A DNA stretch of 64,000 nt from Macrolepiota albuminosa (Eukaryota; Basidiomycota; Agaricomycetes; Agaricales; Agaricaceae). The stretch is taken from assembly GCA_027475525.1 (NCBI GenBank), contig JAMWFC010000114.1, positions 496,001 through 560,000 of the forward strand. The letters run 5' to 3'. The notes below the pieces were generated by a model. The model worked only from the letters and a program-made list of their open reading frames with translations. It made no database searches and was not told where the DNA came from. Positions 10,313 to 21,030 of this stretch are shown here, piece after piece. A program made the position numbers and the translations under genes. How positions within the stretch are numbered: position 1 is the stretch's first letter; every line of letters begins with the position of its first letter.

Positions 10313-10632
10313 TGTTAACTTCAATATGTGAAGCAGCACACTGCTATAATCTGTTAAAAGTCAAAGACCTAGAGCACACGAGTAAGTAATAGGACTAGGT
10401 CAGCTATTAGTGTTGTGTCCGTTATTTTAAGTATGTAGTTGCTTACCCTCAGTCTCATATACTTGACTGAGAGTATGTACAACATCCAACAGTTCATATA
10501 TATCTGTAATTATGGTGTATCAGGGTAGCAAGTTAATATCGAGAGAAAGATATAATGAATCATATTGAAACTAAGTTGTTCCTTGCCAGGCATCAAGAAC
10601 TTGATGCTTATGGTGTTCAGCAGCACTTAACA
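10313..10632 (-). repeat. Copia 5' LTR (320 bp)
   Basis: The ends are TGTTAAC and CTTAACA (plus strand), a 6 bp perfect terminal inverted repeat TGTTAA/TTAACA. The length resembles that of the two solo LTRs further right. It contains a short hairpin (CTCAGTC/GACTGAG, 10448-10471). 10633-11296 to its right holds no gene or recognised repeat. Confidence 0.7.
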
Positions 10633-11296
10633 GCTGCCCAGATGAGCGCTATAGCACTCTCTCACACTGTCAGCCCGTTCTCACTGCACATTCTTCTTTC
10701 TTCAGCATTTTATCACATTTATTTTATTTCTTTAATTTTTATTTATATCCATTAATCATTGGTAAGACTCTCCTTCTAGCATGGCCACCTGGTGGGCTGG
10801 GCTCACCTCTCACCTTAGATATTTCATCTTCATATTGAAAATCACTTAGCAGTGCATCACACTACAACAAAATATCTACAAGTAAGCATGTGATGGGAAG
10901 GTTGTGTGGGCCCTCATTTACATTTTCACTCTAGTATTTTATTAGTTTATCTTACTTGTTTATTTGTCAACCCTCCCTCCTCACCCTGTAAAGTAATTTG
11001 TAGCCATACTGTTGCTTTTTGTCTTTTCTCATTGTTTTTTACCTTTTCTTGACAATATATATGTTGGTCACATGTTTGTATGATTGCATGACCAGTTTGG
11101 CACTATCATACTTATCAACTGCAGAGGCATAACATTAGACCTCTTTGAGTTCTGCTTATTTAGTTGTTTGGCCTGATATCCATGATGCTGGGCTTGTTGA
11201 ATGATAACATCTTTTATTACTGTAACCTTTACTGTTCTCCTCCAACTGCCACTTTTGCTGCCTGAGCAAACCTTGTCATTGTCTCTTGCCAGTAAT

Positions 11297-12134
11297 TGTC
11301 AGGGGACTCCTCATTTCTTCCTTCCTTCACTTTTTATCTCTTCACTCTCCTTTCATTCATTCTCTTGTTTCTTCTGACATTATCTCATTTTACTGTTTCT
11401 ATTCTTTCAACACTACCTGTTAGTACTATTCTCAGCTCTTGAGGTGCTCTGGTTCTTTAGCTACTATTCAGACAAGTGTGGGCCCTTCAGCACTGCTTTT
11501 AAACAGCTTACATAAGCCAGAGTTTTGCCAGAGTTTGCCTCTTATTTGTGCAATTATTTGTGAAGGCAATTTTTGAGTTTTTAAGGTTTTGTTGTACTGT
11601 ACAGTTGTTTCCCATGCTTCAGAGGCCCCAAAAGTGTCCAATCTGGTGTAGGGAATCCTTAGACTTGTTCTCTTTGGATCTCTCTGTTAGAAGCCCAGCT
11701 ATATTCTCACTGATGTCACAGTAAGTAAACCTCAGTTCAATCGTATAGTTGCTGTACCTGATGTCACAGTAAGTAAACTGCATGACAATGTTAGTTAATA
11801 TGAGTCCATATGTATGTAAGTGACAGCTTACCCTCAGTTCAATTGTATAGTTGACTGAGGATAATGTACAAGGTGTGTCTGTATATAAGTGGAAGTGTCA
11901 ATGGTTCAGAGATGATAAGTCAGACAAGGGGTATTGAAAAGAATACTGTGAAGACAATGATATGTAGGGTTGATGGTGCCTTCACATTGACCTTGCTGTG
12001 CATCTTGAGTCCCAACACTCCCTCTGCCAGGGGAGTAGTTATCATGATATTGTCACTATATATTCTAATACACTTTGGATCTCTCTTTGCCAGCTGTGTG
12101 ACTGAGCCACAGCCTCCAGAGGTCGCCCTTACAG
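11297..12134 (+). repeat. Gypsy-type LTR copy A, interrupted by a solo copia LTR
   Basis: This begins TGTCAGGGGACTCCTCATTT. Over its whole length it matches the minus-strand LTR at 57350-57875, including the paired TTGGATCTCCCTCTGCCAG segments and the tail near GCCCTTACAG. The match is broken at 11685-12017 by an inserted solo LTR. No internal retrotransposon sequence adjoins it, so it is probably a solo LTR itself. Confidence 0.75.
11685..12017. repeat. Solo copia LTR inserted in LTR copy A
   Basis: This 333 bp insert has TGTTAGAAG...TCCCAACA ends. Flanking pentamers are CTCTC (11680-11684) and CTCCC (12018-12022); uninterrupted copies have CTCCC here, so the left duplicate seems to have mutated once. 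It holds a hairpin (CCTCAGT...ACTGAGG, 11832-11860). Confidence 0.8.
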
Positions 12135-12245
12135 TAATTCTGCATCACAAATACTACAGATCATGTAGCTTGAGATGATATTATAAAGGATGGAATATCT
12201 TAGAATCTCATTGATTTATATACTACCAGTACAGCAGAGATTTAG

Positions 12246-13088
12246 TACACAGGGGACTCCTCATTTCTTCCTGCTTTCACTCTTCATTCCTTTATTCCTT
12301 CATTCTCTCTTTATTCATTCTCTTAAGTCTGCTGTCATTCTTTTATTTTACTGCTTCTACTCTTTCAACACTATCTATTGGTACTATACTATTCTCAGCC
12401 CTTGAGATGCTCTGTTTCTTTAGCTATGTTGAGACTGAGTCAAAGCACATTGTACCATGAATAATGATGCTAGGGTCAATAGCCACTTTTGTTACATATC
12501 CTTATAAGCAGAACACATTGCAGACATACCCCAGTTCTGTTTATACATTAACTGGGATATGTCACTAATTATACACTATCAATTACACACTGACTTACAA
12601 TTGTACTTAGATTTATACTCAATATATACATTATCTAGGTACAGCAATATAGTTCTGTTCATATGTTAACTGAGATTTATATTCAATGTATACATTATTT
12701 AAGTGTCACTGAACACTGTGTAAAAGACTAAAAGCATAAGTTCTAACAAGCTATTATTCAGACAAGTATGAGCTCTTTAGTACTGCTTCCAGACCACTTA
12801 TATGAGCCAGAGTTTGTCTTTCTGACCTCCAAAGTCTGGAGTTTTCCTGCTTTGTTTGTATACTTGTTTGTTTAGGCAATTTTTAAGTTTTTAAGGTTTT
12901 GTTGTACTGTACAGTTGTTTCTTATGGTTCAGAGGCTACAGAAGCATTCAACCTGGCATAGAGAATCTCTAGACTTGTTCTCTTTGGATCTCCCTCTGCC
13001 AGGTGAGTAATTATTATGATATTATCAGTATATACTCTAATACACTTTGGATCTCCCTCTGCCAGCTGTGTGACTAAGCCATAGCCTC
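12246..13088 (+). repeat. Gypsy-type LTR copy B, interrupted by a solo copia LTR
   Basis: A second diverged copy of the same LTR family starts near ACAGGGGACTCCTCATTT and runs to about AGCCATAGCCTCCA. It has the internal 20 bp direct repeat at 12983-13002 and 13046-13065. It lies about 110 bp right of copy A in the same orientation. Similarity to the 57.4-57.9 kb LTR stops at about 13088. Confidence 0.75.
12427..12748. repeat. Solo copia LTR inserted in LTR copy B
   Basis: This 322 bp insert has TGTTGAGAC...GTTCTAACA ends and a perfect 5 bp target-site duplication AGCTA (12422-12426 and 12749-12753). It includes a CCCAGTT/AACTGGG hairpin at 12530-12556 and a second similar one near 12650-12672. 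The host LTR is collinear once it is removed. Confidence 0.9.
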
Positions 13089-13978
13089 CATTCAACATTG
13101 ACTTGTAAGTCAAATTTCTTACAGGCAGTATACACTGTCTAGTGAGCAAGGCAATGGACAAGGCTCACCAGAGTATACTGTCAGAGGACTTCCTTTTCTG
13201 GCACTCCTTGGCACCTCCTTCTATCATATGTTCTATGTATTTACTATACTTCCACAGACAAAACCTCTCATATCACTTGTATTACTTACTGCTCACACTA
13301 TAATCAATATTTTTCATTACTCACCTCACTATTTCACAAGCACTCCAGGTCTCAGCCCCCATGGGTACGCACGGCCAAAGGTGAGCTGCGCCTAGTTGAG
13401 GTGCCCGCCACTCCCACCGCAGCTGCTTCTGCGCATGGGACGAAGTACCTCTTCCCCGAACCTTTCACATATACCAGTTTCCCACACGTCCTTATCCCAA
13501 CCCAGCCTTATTCTGACTTGACCGGTAACAGAGGTCCATGCACGTGACGTGTTGCTGAGTTTCAGTCTGATAACCGAGCGGATCATTTTTCTCTCGATAG
13601 AATTGCATATTATTAATTTTTAATGGCCCAGCAAATAGTCACAGTACTGCATAGAAGCTTCTGCTAGATATCCATTCGAAAATTGACAACAGACTGCGAG
13701 TCGTCACCCCTTCCCCTAGTCGACAGGCGCTAGCCTTCTGTTGCAATGCTACTCGAAATGTTATGTTTTGTCTGGTTGATATGTTCCTTGTTCTAGAGAT
13801 CATACTTGGATCCACAAAGATGTATTCATATGGTCATGGGTGTCCACTCCCTTGTTTTCTGATTGTATGCATCTGTCAGTACCCACGACGTCCGAACCGT
13901 GATACCGCACTCATAAAACCACGGCGAACTGGGGCTATCATTTTGTCTTTGTATAACCTCCTTGGCCAATTGTTTGAG
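13089..13978. other. Boundary region between repeat block and genes
   Basis: No retrotransposon similarity was recognised after about 13100 and no convincing gene before about 13980. The 5' exon of the pseudokinase gene must lie somewhere in 13600-13980 but could not be fixed. Confidence 0.4.
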
Positions 13979-16503
13979 GTCGACAGTGTTTCACGAATAT
14001 CACCCACCTGCTAGAAGAATGGAAGTATATCAGATTCTGGAAGCTTCAGGTGACTTTACAAAAACTTGAACCCTTTCTTTTCCTAATATTCCTTGCTGAA
14101 GGTTCCCTCCCGACTTATTACGACGTGCAGGAATTTTTCTTAGCTGTTCCCCCTCGCCTATCGGCTGATTACCGGATACATACGTCTTCAAAAGGCACTC
14201 GCCAGGCAGGCAAATTCGACCGACACCTTCATGAGAGTTTTAGGCTCAAACGGGTAATCCGGGCCCCTGGAATACTTCGAGATCTCATTATGAATGTGGA
14301 TAGGGCTCTGTTGTCCTGCCTCCATAAATTTCCGCCATCCGATCCCTCGTACAATGATTTTCCCTCGGCCTCGAATCGCGAGAGAAAATTGGAGCATGGC
14401 CGCACGGGTGAAGTGCGCTCTGAATATCGAGTTCAGCTCATTTATGAGGAAGCAGTCGCGAGATTCTGTGCAGTTGTAGCTGGTACACTTGAATTCGGAC
14501 TTGGACACTGGAAATACGGATTCCTCGAATGGAGTAGAGAACGATTGTCTAATCGACGTATACCTGGTGTTAAGCTCACCGATGCTGTCGCTGACGGCTT
14601 TCTCAATCTTGCCGAAACTGATGAATACGGCAATCACTATCATTTGACTCCTCGTCAACGAGACGTTTACAACATTTTTCCAGAACTTGCGATCTGGGAA
14701 TTCAAGAATCTGAACTTCGCACAAGGAGAGGGCGAGGGCGAGGAATTGAATTCTGCAGAAGTTTTCAACGAAATTGTAAATGGCTTTTTAACTGGAATTT
14801 TTCCGTGGGAAGGCTGTAAAGAAGGGGAGGATTGTCTTTTGAAGCACCCCAAAATCGGTGCCACTGCATGTCCTATGGGATATGACGCGCTGCATTCCCC
14901 CTGCCCATCCTATGATATAGCTCGAAATGAAGCTATTGCTAGGCAAGGCCGGGAATCACAAGAAGATGTACAGTATGCGGCGATCAAGACCAAAAAACAG
15001 GATTCCGCCAGGAGGATTTTACAACAGGCGAGTGGTTATTGCGTGAACTTTAAGTATGGTCTCCTTATGACCCATGGATAGGCATGGACTGAGGCAGTCG
15101 TTGTGGACGTAACCTTCATCATCATACAGGCCGGCAACATTGAAATCATCTGCATGAGAGATCGGGCCAATCAGAGCCTCTATGTCACCAATGTCTTCAA
15201 TACTAGCGGGCGCGAATACCCTTATTACAAATTACATACAGGTCTATATATTGCTGCGTTCCGTGACGCGGAAGAGCGCGCGAGCATGATCAAACGCGAT
15301 GAAATACCTTTCACCTGGAAAATGGAGTCAGGACCTGATATGTTGAAAGTGTCCGATTATAGAGATCTCAAGAACGATGTCAGTTGACTTGAACGATTAT
15401 GTCCAATGTCAAACACTTTTAACTTAACCTGACAGCACGTCTCTATCCTGTTACTCGAAGAGGTCAGAATGGACAGGAAATGGCTCAAAATTTCGCTCGG
15501 AAGTTCTGCACCATTGGAGAACCTAGCATCTACTGAAGATGTTTATAAACGTGTTGATGACAATGTACCGGAGGATTATGTTGACGACAATGCCTCTGTC
15601 AATGATACCTCCACGGGTAACCTGCGGCAAACGATCACACATGATTTCCATACAGGATCTCAATCCTTTTTGGCCCTTAAAGCAGACGTGCAGGCAAATA
15701 AGTCGAGCCTTAAATTCTACGAGTACTTTGAACTTATCGTTGAAGATCTTGTCCATGAAAAGGATACTTGTCGAGCCAAAGTTGACGTTCCTGGCGTCAT
15801 CTTGCGTCATGACTTCAGGCCTACTGACAATCCTCGAGTCATCTTGAAAACAGCTAGTCATCGCAAGGGAATTCTTCGGCTCATTAGAGAGTATCAAACT
15901 TTACAGTTCTTGGAGGTATCACTCATACCGAATATTCCAAAAACCTACGGTCTTTATCTATCTCCTGGTCTTTCTCCTTTCCACCACACTTTTGGTGCCC
16001 TTATCCTTCATGATCAAGGAATCTCTCTCGCACAAATTATTTCCGAATCACCCAGAAAACGATTTACCATAACGATGGATCAGAGGTAGGTAACGCTATA
16101 TACCTATTTCAAAGCGAAGTTGACTTCAATCAGAGTAAAGTTCTTGTCCTTGCTAACGATGATTCATGACGCTGGTATTATTCACGGAAATTTGACGGCG
16201 CATTGTCTGGTTTTCAATCGCAAACAATATCAATCTCTTGACGTCTCTATCGTTGGATTTGGACGTGCCAAAACTCCTGGATTTGACCATCCTGAGTGGC
16301 CTCCACGAAGTGGAGTGGCGAATAACATTATGAAGGAAATGAAAGAAGAGCGTCAGAAGTTGAGAGCGCTTATAATCCAAGCGCCATTTGTCAGGGAGAA
16401 CATTTCGCAGAGTACTTTCAAGAAGGCCAAGGAAGTTGGGAAGGTAGCAGATGTGGAACCTGCAGTTAAGAAGACTTTATACCACGGGCGTATTCGACAT
16501 TGA
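13979..16503 (+). CDS. Protein kinase-like gene 1, predicted pseudokinase (5' end uncertain)
   Basis: A long N-terminal region (about 350 residues, unknown fold) is followed by a protein-kinase-like domain. The beta-3 lysine context is present (PRVILKTA), but the catalytic loop reads IIHGNLTAH where HRDxxxxN is expected (16183-16191). The DFG position reads VGFGRA (16255-16263). Both catalytic aspartates are missing, so it should be catalytically dead. Model: exons from about 13979 to 15027, 15082-15378, 15436-16085 and 16134-16503. The first intron (15028-15081) is GC-AG. The upstream exon with the start codon was not found. It is a paralogue of the convergent kinase gene 68 bp downstream; both share LQ(Q/H)AWT at the same intron and an SLYVT/TLFVS motif. 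Gene identity is confident; the function is unknown. Confidence 0.7.
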
Positions 16504-16570
16504 AAAGGGGTATTCTAGCTTACTAAAGAGCGAGTATAGATAGAGGGGGGAAGGACAGATTATTGTTACG

Positions 16571-19053
16571 TTACTCGTCAGGCTCTTTCCAGTTGTAGTC
16601 TGAATCCGAGTCCGATTCTGATTCCTGAGTCTCACGTGAAAGGCTCGTTTCGTATTGTCCATCCAGCAGTGCCACTAGGTTCTTTTGCTCACGAATCCGA
16701 GAACTTTCGCTGGCATTCAAAGCAGCACGATCGAAGTCTATGATGTAAGGGTGACCTTCATGATTGATGGTAAGATTTTCCAGCCGTAAATCCCGGTGAC
16801 GAACCCCAGCACTATGAATGGACTTCAACGCATCAAGAAAACCGCTCCTAAGGAATTCCAAAGATAAGCTACATAGCAAGTGCACGATACTGTAACGCTC
16901 ACTTTTCAGACTCCGAAAGTGTGTTCTGAAGCCGCTTCGATTTATCAGGAAGTCTGCAATCCCACAGTGACAGGCCAACGTTCTCCATGACAAGAGCCAA
17001 TGCCTCGGTTTCAATATCTTCAAACAAGCCAAAAATATAAGGGACACCTCGAGCACCTGCAGACATTAAGTGGTCGTAGACACAGAACTCGTGCCACAAC
17101 CTCTTTTTCTGAAGTTCACCGAAGGATAATTTGATTACGACGTTCGAAAATGAAAGAGGTTTCCCGTCGGACCCAAGCAAGTCAATTCTGGCTATATGAG
17201 CGTCACCCGTCGTGCCATAAGCAAGTTCTGAAGTGATAGTGATACGGAAATATTCATGTGGTTTATATTTTGATTTAGGCTCCGGCTTTGTTTCATCAAC
17301 ACGTATAAGCGAGGAAGGAGATGTAGAATTGTATGAACCACATTGGATCCTGAGCAAAGCCAATTTGCGATCAGCAAGATTTTCGCACACTGTCTGTCGC
17401 CAAATTATCAGAGATACATGACAGGATTTAAGCTGTGCACGTACTTTGAAGTTCTTGATATACTCTGATTTCCGTGACTCTTCCAAAGCAACTCTCTTTC
17501 TTGTCCTTGGAGATATAATGTTTTCAGAAGGTGCATATTTGCATTTGCGTGTGGTAGATTTCTCCACAGCTTCTTGTAAGAGTATTTGATGAGTTCGATC
17601 ACGGATATCTTCGATGATCGATATGAACAGTCCTATATGAATATGACCATATCCAGGATTTTTACATCGTGCGACATCAATGAGATCAGAGACGAAGAGG
17701 GTTTGACTGGAACGATGTCGGAATGCTACCCTTTCAAACGTTCCGCAATGTAAAACGAGAAAGGAAGAATCCTTTTCCACAGCTCGTGTCCACGCCTAAA
17801 TGAACCAAACAAAAATCAGCATGGAAGGTTGGTCAGGAGTAGTATAATGTTACATGTTGTAGAATCGAGACGGCCATGTCATTGTCAAGAACGGCCATGT
17901 CTCTTTTTTTAGCCACAATCACGACATCGGGCCACGTCTGATCCACTTCAGCCATAGGTACGGAAGGTGATGGTTTTAGATCATCGACTGGTAACATATT
18001 AATCGCTGAACTGTTGCCCTCCCTCTCGATCCTAGGCCGGGATTTCGTAGTACGCGTGCTTCGTCGCAAGGTCTTCGGAGTATGAGGAGACTTGACAAGA
18101 GAGTCAAGTCGTGGAGTACTGATAACTCTAGCCCAAGATGCTACTGGACTTCCCCATGCAGTATTGATGGCGTCAGGCGATAAAGCAAGTGGGAAATCAC
18201 TCCAGTCTTTAGCTAGGGTGAGAGGAATTATTTCTGGAAAGGATTCCATCGTAAAAAGCCGACTTATATTTTTCAGCGCATCCTCAGCTTCCTGACTAGC
18301 GAAGTAGAACTGCCAGACCGCCATCTTCGGAAATCTTCGCCTCATTTCCTTAAAATGAGTCTGTTCGGCAACATTCAATGTATGCCATGCAGATTGTGGA
18401 ACCATAGGAGTTTCTTCATTACTGTCGAGTTCGTAAGGCTTGCGAAATTCTAGAACAAACTCCTCGTTCAAAGGGTAGTACTGTTGGCACCTAGATGTGA
18501 TCCTTACAGCTAATTGTATGGCTGTAGACCACGCAGGAGCTGTAGGATATAGAGCCAGAGTAGAAGCCAAGTCACAAACAAAATTAGATATGATGGCACG
18601 GTATCTTAGACCGATTGCTTTGGCATCTTTGGCAGGGACGGGATCGACATAGGTCTTGTATTGTCGAGGCGTCGGAAATGCCTTGACTGGGGGCAAATCA
18701 ATATCATCCTTCAGGATTTTCTCTAAAACGCTGTCGACGGACTTTGATAAATCGAACAGCAGGGTGGGAGCGAATTCTACTTTCTTAAGAGATAGTCGTC
18801 TGTCGAGATGCCCATCATAAAATGTGAGGGGGTGTGTCAACTTCGGGCAAAGAGAATTCTTTTGCGTTGGGGGTGTTCCAGGACTAAAGTCAAAAACCGA
18901 CCGAAAGGCAGTGACCAGGTCCTCAGGCAGTCCCATACACGAGCGCAGTGGTCGAAGGTTAAGGCTGTTTATAATCCATGATGGGGAGAAATTTCGGATC
19001 ATGTCCACACGTGTCACCTTCGACAAGTAATGAAGACAATTGTTGATCATCAA
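16571..19053 (-). CDS. Protein kinase-like gene 2 (catalytic residues present)
   Basis: The model gives 789 residues from exons 19053-17854, 17795-16903 and 16847-16571, all in phase. The N-terminal 400 residues have no recognised domain and include a basic stretch (KTLRRSTRTTKSRPR) that could be a nuclear signal. The C-terminal kinase-like domain has the beta-3 lysine (NVVIKLSFG), a helix-C glutamate candidate, an intact catalytic loop HRDLRLENL and DFD instead of DFG (IIDFDRA). The end is acidic with an SDSDSD run. It resembles kinase-like families expanded in basidiomycetes more than conventional signalling kinases. It converges on the pseudokinase paralogue. The substrate is unknown. The first intron is GT-AG at the position where the paralogue uses GC-AG. 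Confidence 0.75.
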
Positions 19054-19326
19054 TACAATTACCTGACTGCATCAGTGTAGGAAAACAACTCGATTATGGA
19101 TGGCCTATTCTCCATGATCTGCGGGTTTCCAGTGAGGGGGAATCAAGAAAGAAAACCAATCGAAGGTATATATATATTTAGTCATAGATGAGCATGTGTA
19201 AATCCTTAATTATATATGGCGTGTACAGACAAGGCTGGGTCTTTGGAGGTTGACTCTTTCACTATCATCCATAATTTTCATGCTATCCCGTAAAGAAGTA
19301 CAAGCCAACTACATGGAAGATATTGA

Positions 19327-21030
19327 CTAAATAGCTTGAGTACCTGTATCCACGTCTGGAGTCAGCGTGAAACCCTTATAGCCGTCCCGAGCACTCTCTT
19401 TGATCAGCTTGGTATACAGTGGGAGGCCGCCGCTAAAGTTGAGCGATTCGAGGCGCTTCCCCGGTACATTCGCGCCTGTGTACCACGACTTTGCGTGTAA
19501 CCACAAACCTTTGTTGAAGATGTCAGTCACGCGCTCAGTCCAAGCTTCTGAAGCTTCTGGTGTCGCGAAAATGCGTGCGTAGTTGTGCTGACGGAGGTAG
19601 GAGATACAGTCGATAATCCAGTTGCCTTGGACTTCCTGTTGAAGAGCATGTGTTATGGTGAGTGCATAAAAATAGGTGAGAAAGCTTACAGCACATGTTG
19701 GCCCATTGCAGAATGCAGTGGGACCGTGGGGTCCGTATGGGAAGAACATGTTGGGATAGCCTGTGACCGTCATGCCCAAGTATGTCGATAGACCTTTCTG
19801 CTTCCACATGTCACCAATAGCGACACCATCCATCCCTTTGATGTCGATTTGAGCAATACTTCCCGTCACGGCATCGAAGCCTGTAGCGAGCACGAGCACA
19901 TCGAGTTCATGCACTACCCCATCCCTCGTCTTTACGCCCTCGGGAGTGATTTCAACAATCGGATTCTCGTTGATGTCGATAAGATCAACGTTAGGCTGGT
20001 TGAACACCTCGTAATACCACTGCTCCAGGCTAACGCGCTTGACTCCGAATGGATGCGGTTGCTTTTCCGGAGCGAGTTTACGCTGCATCTCGGGGTCATG
20101 AACCCGGTCGAGCACCTTCTTCCTCCAGAATGTATACACCTCGTCATTCACTGTCTGATCATAGAAGATATCTTCGAACGTGCCGAACCAGTAGCGGAAC
20201 CCTCCCTTCGTCCACAAATCATCCAAGAAGAGATATCGCTCCTCCGGCGACATGCTGTAGAATTTTCCAGGGGGTAGATAGTCGTAGTGGAATCCGGTGA
20301 AGGTTTGCTCGCGACGCCTGAAAAAGATAGGATAGAGTTCCTCCTTCATCTTAGTCTGGGTGGCTACGCTGAGATTGCGCTCATTCATCATTGCTACTGC
20401 AGTGTTGGGTGTACGTTGGAAAACGGTGAGATGGGATGCGACGAGTCCGGCCTCCTGTATGACCTGCACACCGCTGGCGCCCGTTCCAATGATACCGACG
20501 CGCTTTCCGGTCATGTCAAACCCATTTTCGGGCCATGCTGAAGTATGGTGCATAACTCCTTTGAAGGTGTTGAGTCCTGGAATATCGGGGTAGAGGGGTT
20601 TGGATGCAAATCCGGTACAGAGGACCATGAAGCGAGGGTTGACAGTTACGCCGGTGTCCGTCGAGACGGACCAGCGGTTTGTAGTGGTATCGAAGGAAGC
20701 AGAGGTTACTCTAGTGTTGAAGGAAATGTCACGACTCAAGCCAAGTTTCTTGTCGGCATGTTTGAAGTACTCGACTAGCTCCTGGCGGCCCGGAAACTTC
20801 TCGGTCCAGTTCCAGTCCCTCCATACCTCTTCAATAGAGAGCTGATAGATGAAGAAATCGGAGTCAACGCGTGCGCCGGGGTAACGGTTCCAAAACCAGA
20901 TGCCACCGAAACCACTGCCGGCTTCGAAGAGCTTCACAGCGAATCCAGCCTGGCGAAGTTTATGAAGCTGATAGACGCCGCTGAAGCCTGCGCCTATGAC
21001 GAGAACGTCGATATCGGAATGTCCGTCCAT
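19327..21030 (-). CDS. Baeyer-Villiger monooxygenase 1 (flavin-dependent)
   Basis: A class B flavoprotein monooxygenase, expected to insert oxygen next to a ketone using FAD, NADPH and O2. Motifs in order: FAD-binding GAGFSG near residue 13, GGIWFWNRYPG, the BVMO fingerprint FKGVMHHTSAWP (FxGx3Hx3WP) near residue 160, NADPH-binding GTGASG near 180, and LATGFD near 380. These are those of cyclohexanone monooxygenase-like enzymes. Model: exons 21030-19690 and 19635-19327, 549 residues. The 54 nt intron (19636-19689) is a multiple of three and has no stop, so reading through it would give 567 residues. A close paralogue lies at 49546-51277 with an intron at the same place. The substrate is unknown; the neighbourhood hints at secondary metabolism. 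Confidence 0.93.
   Translation of the reverse strand: MDGHSDIDVLVIGAGFSGVYQLHKLRQAGFAVKLFEAGSGFGGIWFWNRYPGARVDSDFFIYQLSIEEVWRDWNWTEKFPGRQELVEYFKHADKKLGLSRDISFNTRVTSASFDTTTNRWSVSTDTGVTVNPRFMVLCTGFASKPLYPDIPGLNTFKGVMHHTSAWPENGFDMTGKRVGIIGTGASGVQVIQEAGLVASHLTVFQRTPNTAVAMMNERNLSVATQTKMKEELYPIFFRRREQTFTGFHYDYLPPGKFYSMSPEERYLFLDDLWTKGGFRYWFGTFEDIFYDQTVNDEVYTFWRKKVLDRVHDPEMQRKLAPEKQPHPFGVKRVSLEQWYYEVFNQPNVDLIDINENPIVEITPEGVKTRDGVVHELDVLVLATGFDAVTGSIAQIDIKGMDGVAIGDMWKQKGLSTYLGMTVTGYPNMFFPYGPHGPTAFCNGPTCAVSFLTYFYALTITHALQQEVQGNWIIDCISYLRQHNYARIFATPEASEAWTERVTDIFNKGLWLHAKSWYTGANVPGKRLESLNFSGGLPLYTKLIKESARDGYKGFTLTPDVDTGTQAI

Larger units (their letters stand above)
4238..10632 (-). mobile_element. Degenerate Ty1/copia retrotransposon
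   Basis: A full-length but dead copia element is read right to left: 5' LTR, gag, protease, integrase, reverse transcriptase, RNase H, polypurine tract and the start of a 3' LTR. That order (integrase before RT) is diagnostic of copia. Every domain is broken by stops and frameshifts, and the RT-RNase H part carries two foreign insertions (about 4834-5052 and 5891-6878). Only 47 bp of the 3' LTR remain (4238-4284), matching 10586-10632 at 43 of 47 positions, because the gypsy LTR begins at the next base. A purine-rich tract (AGTGAGGAGGAG on the minus strand, about 4285-4296) directly precedes the 3' LTR, as expected. Confidence 0.85.

Noticed and set aside
16848..16902. A 34 nt intron (16869-16902) in kinase gene 2
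   Set aside because: It is shorter than usual fungal introns. A 55 nt intron ending at TTCCTTAG restores the frame equally well and was preferred.
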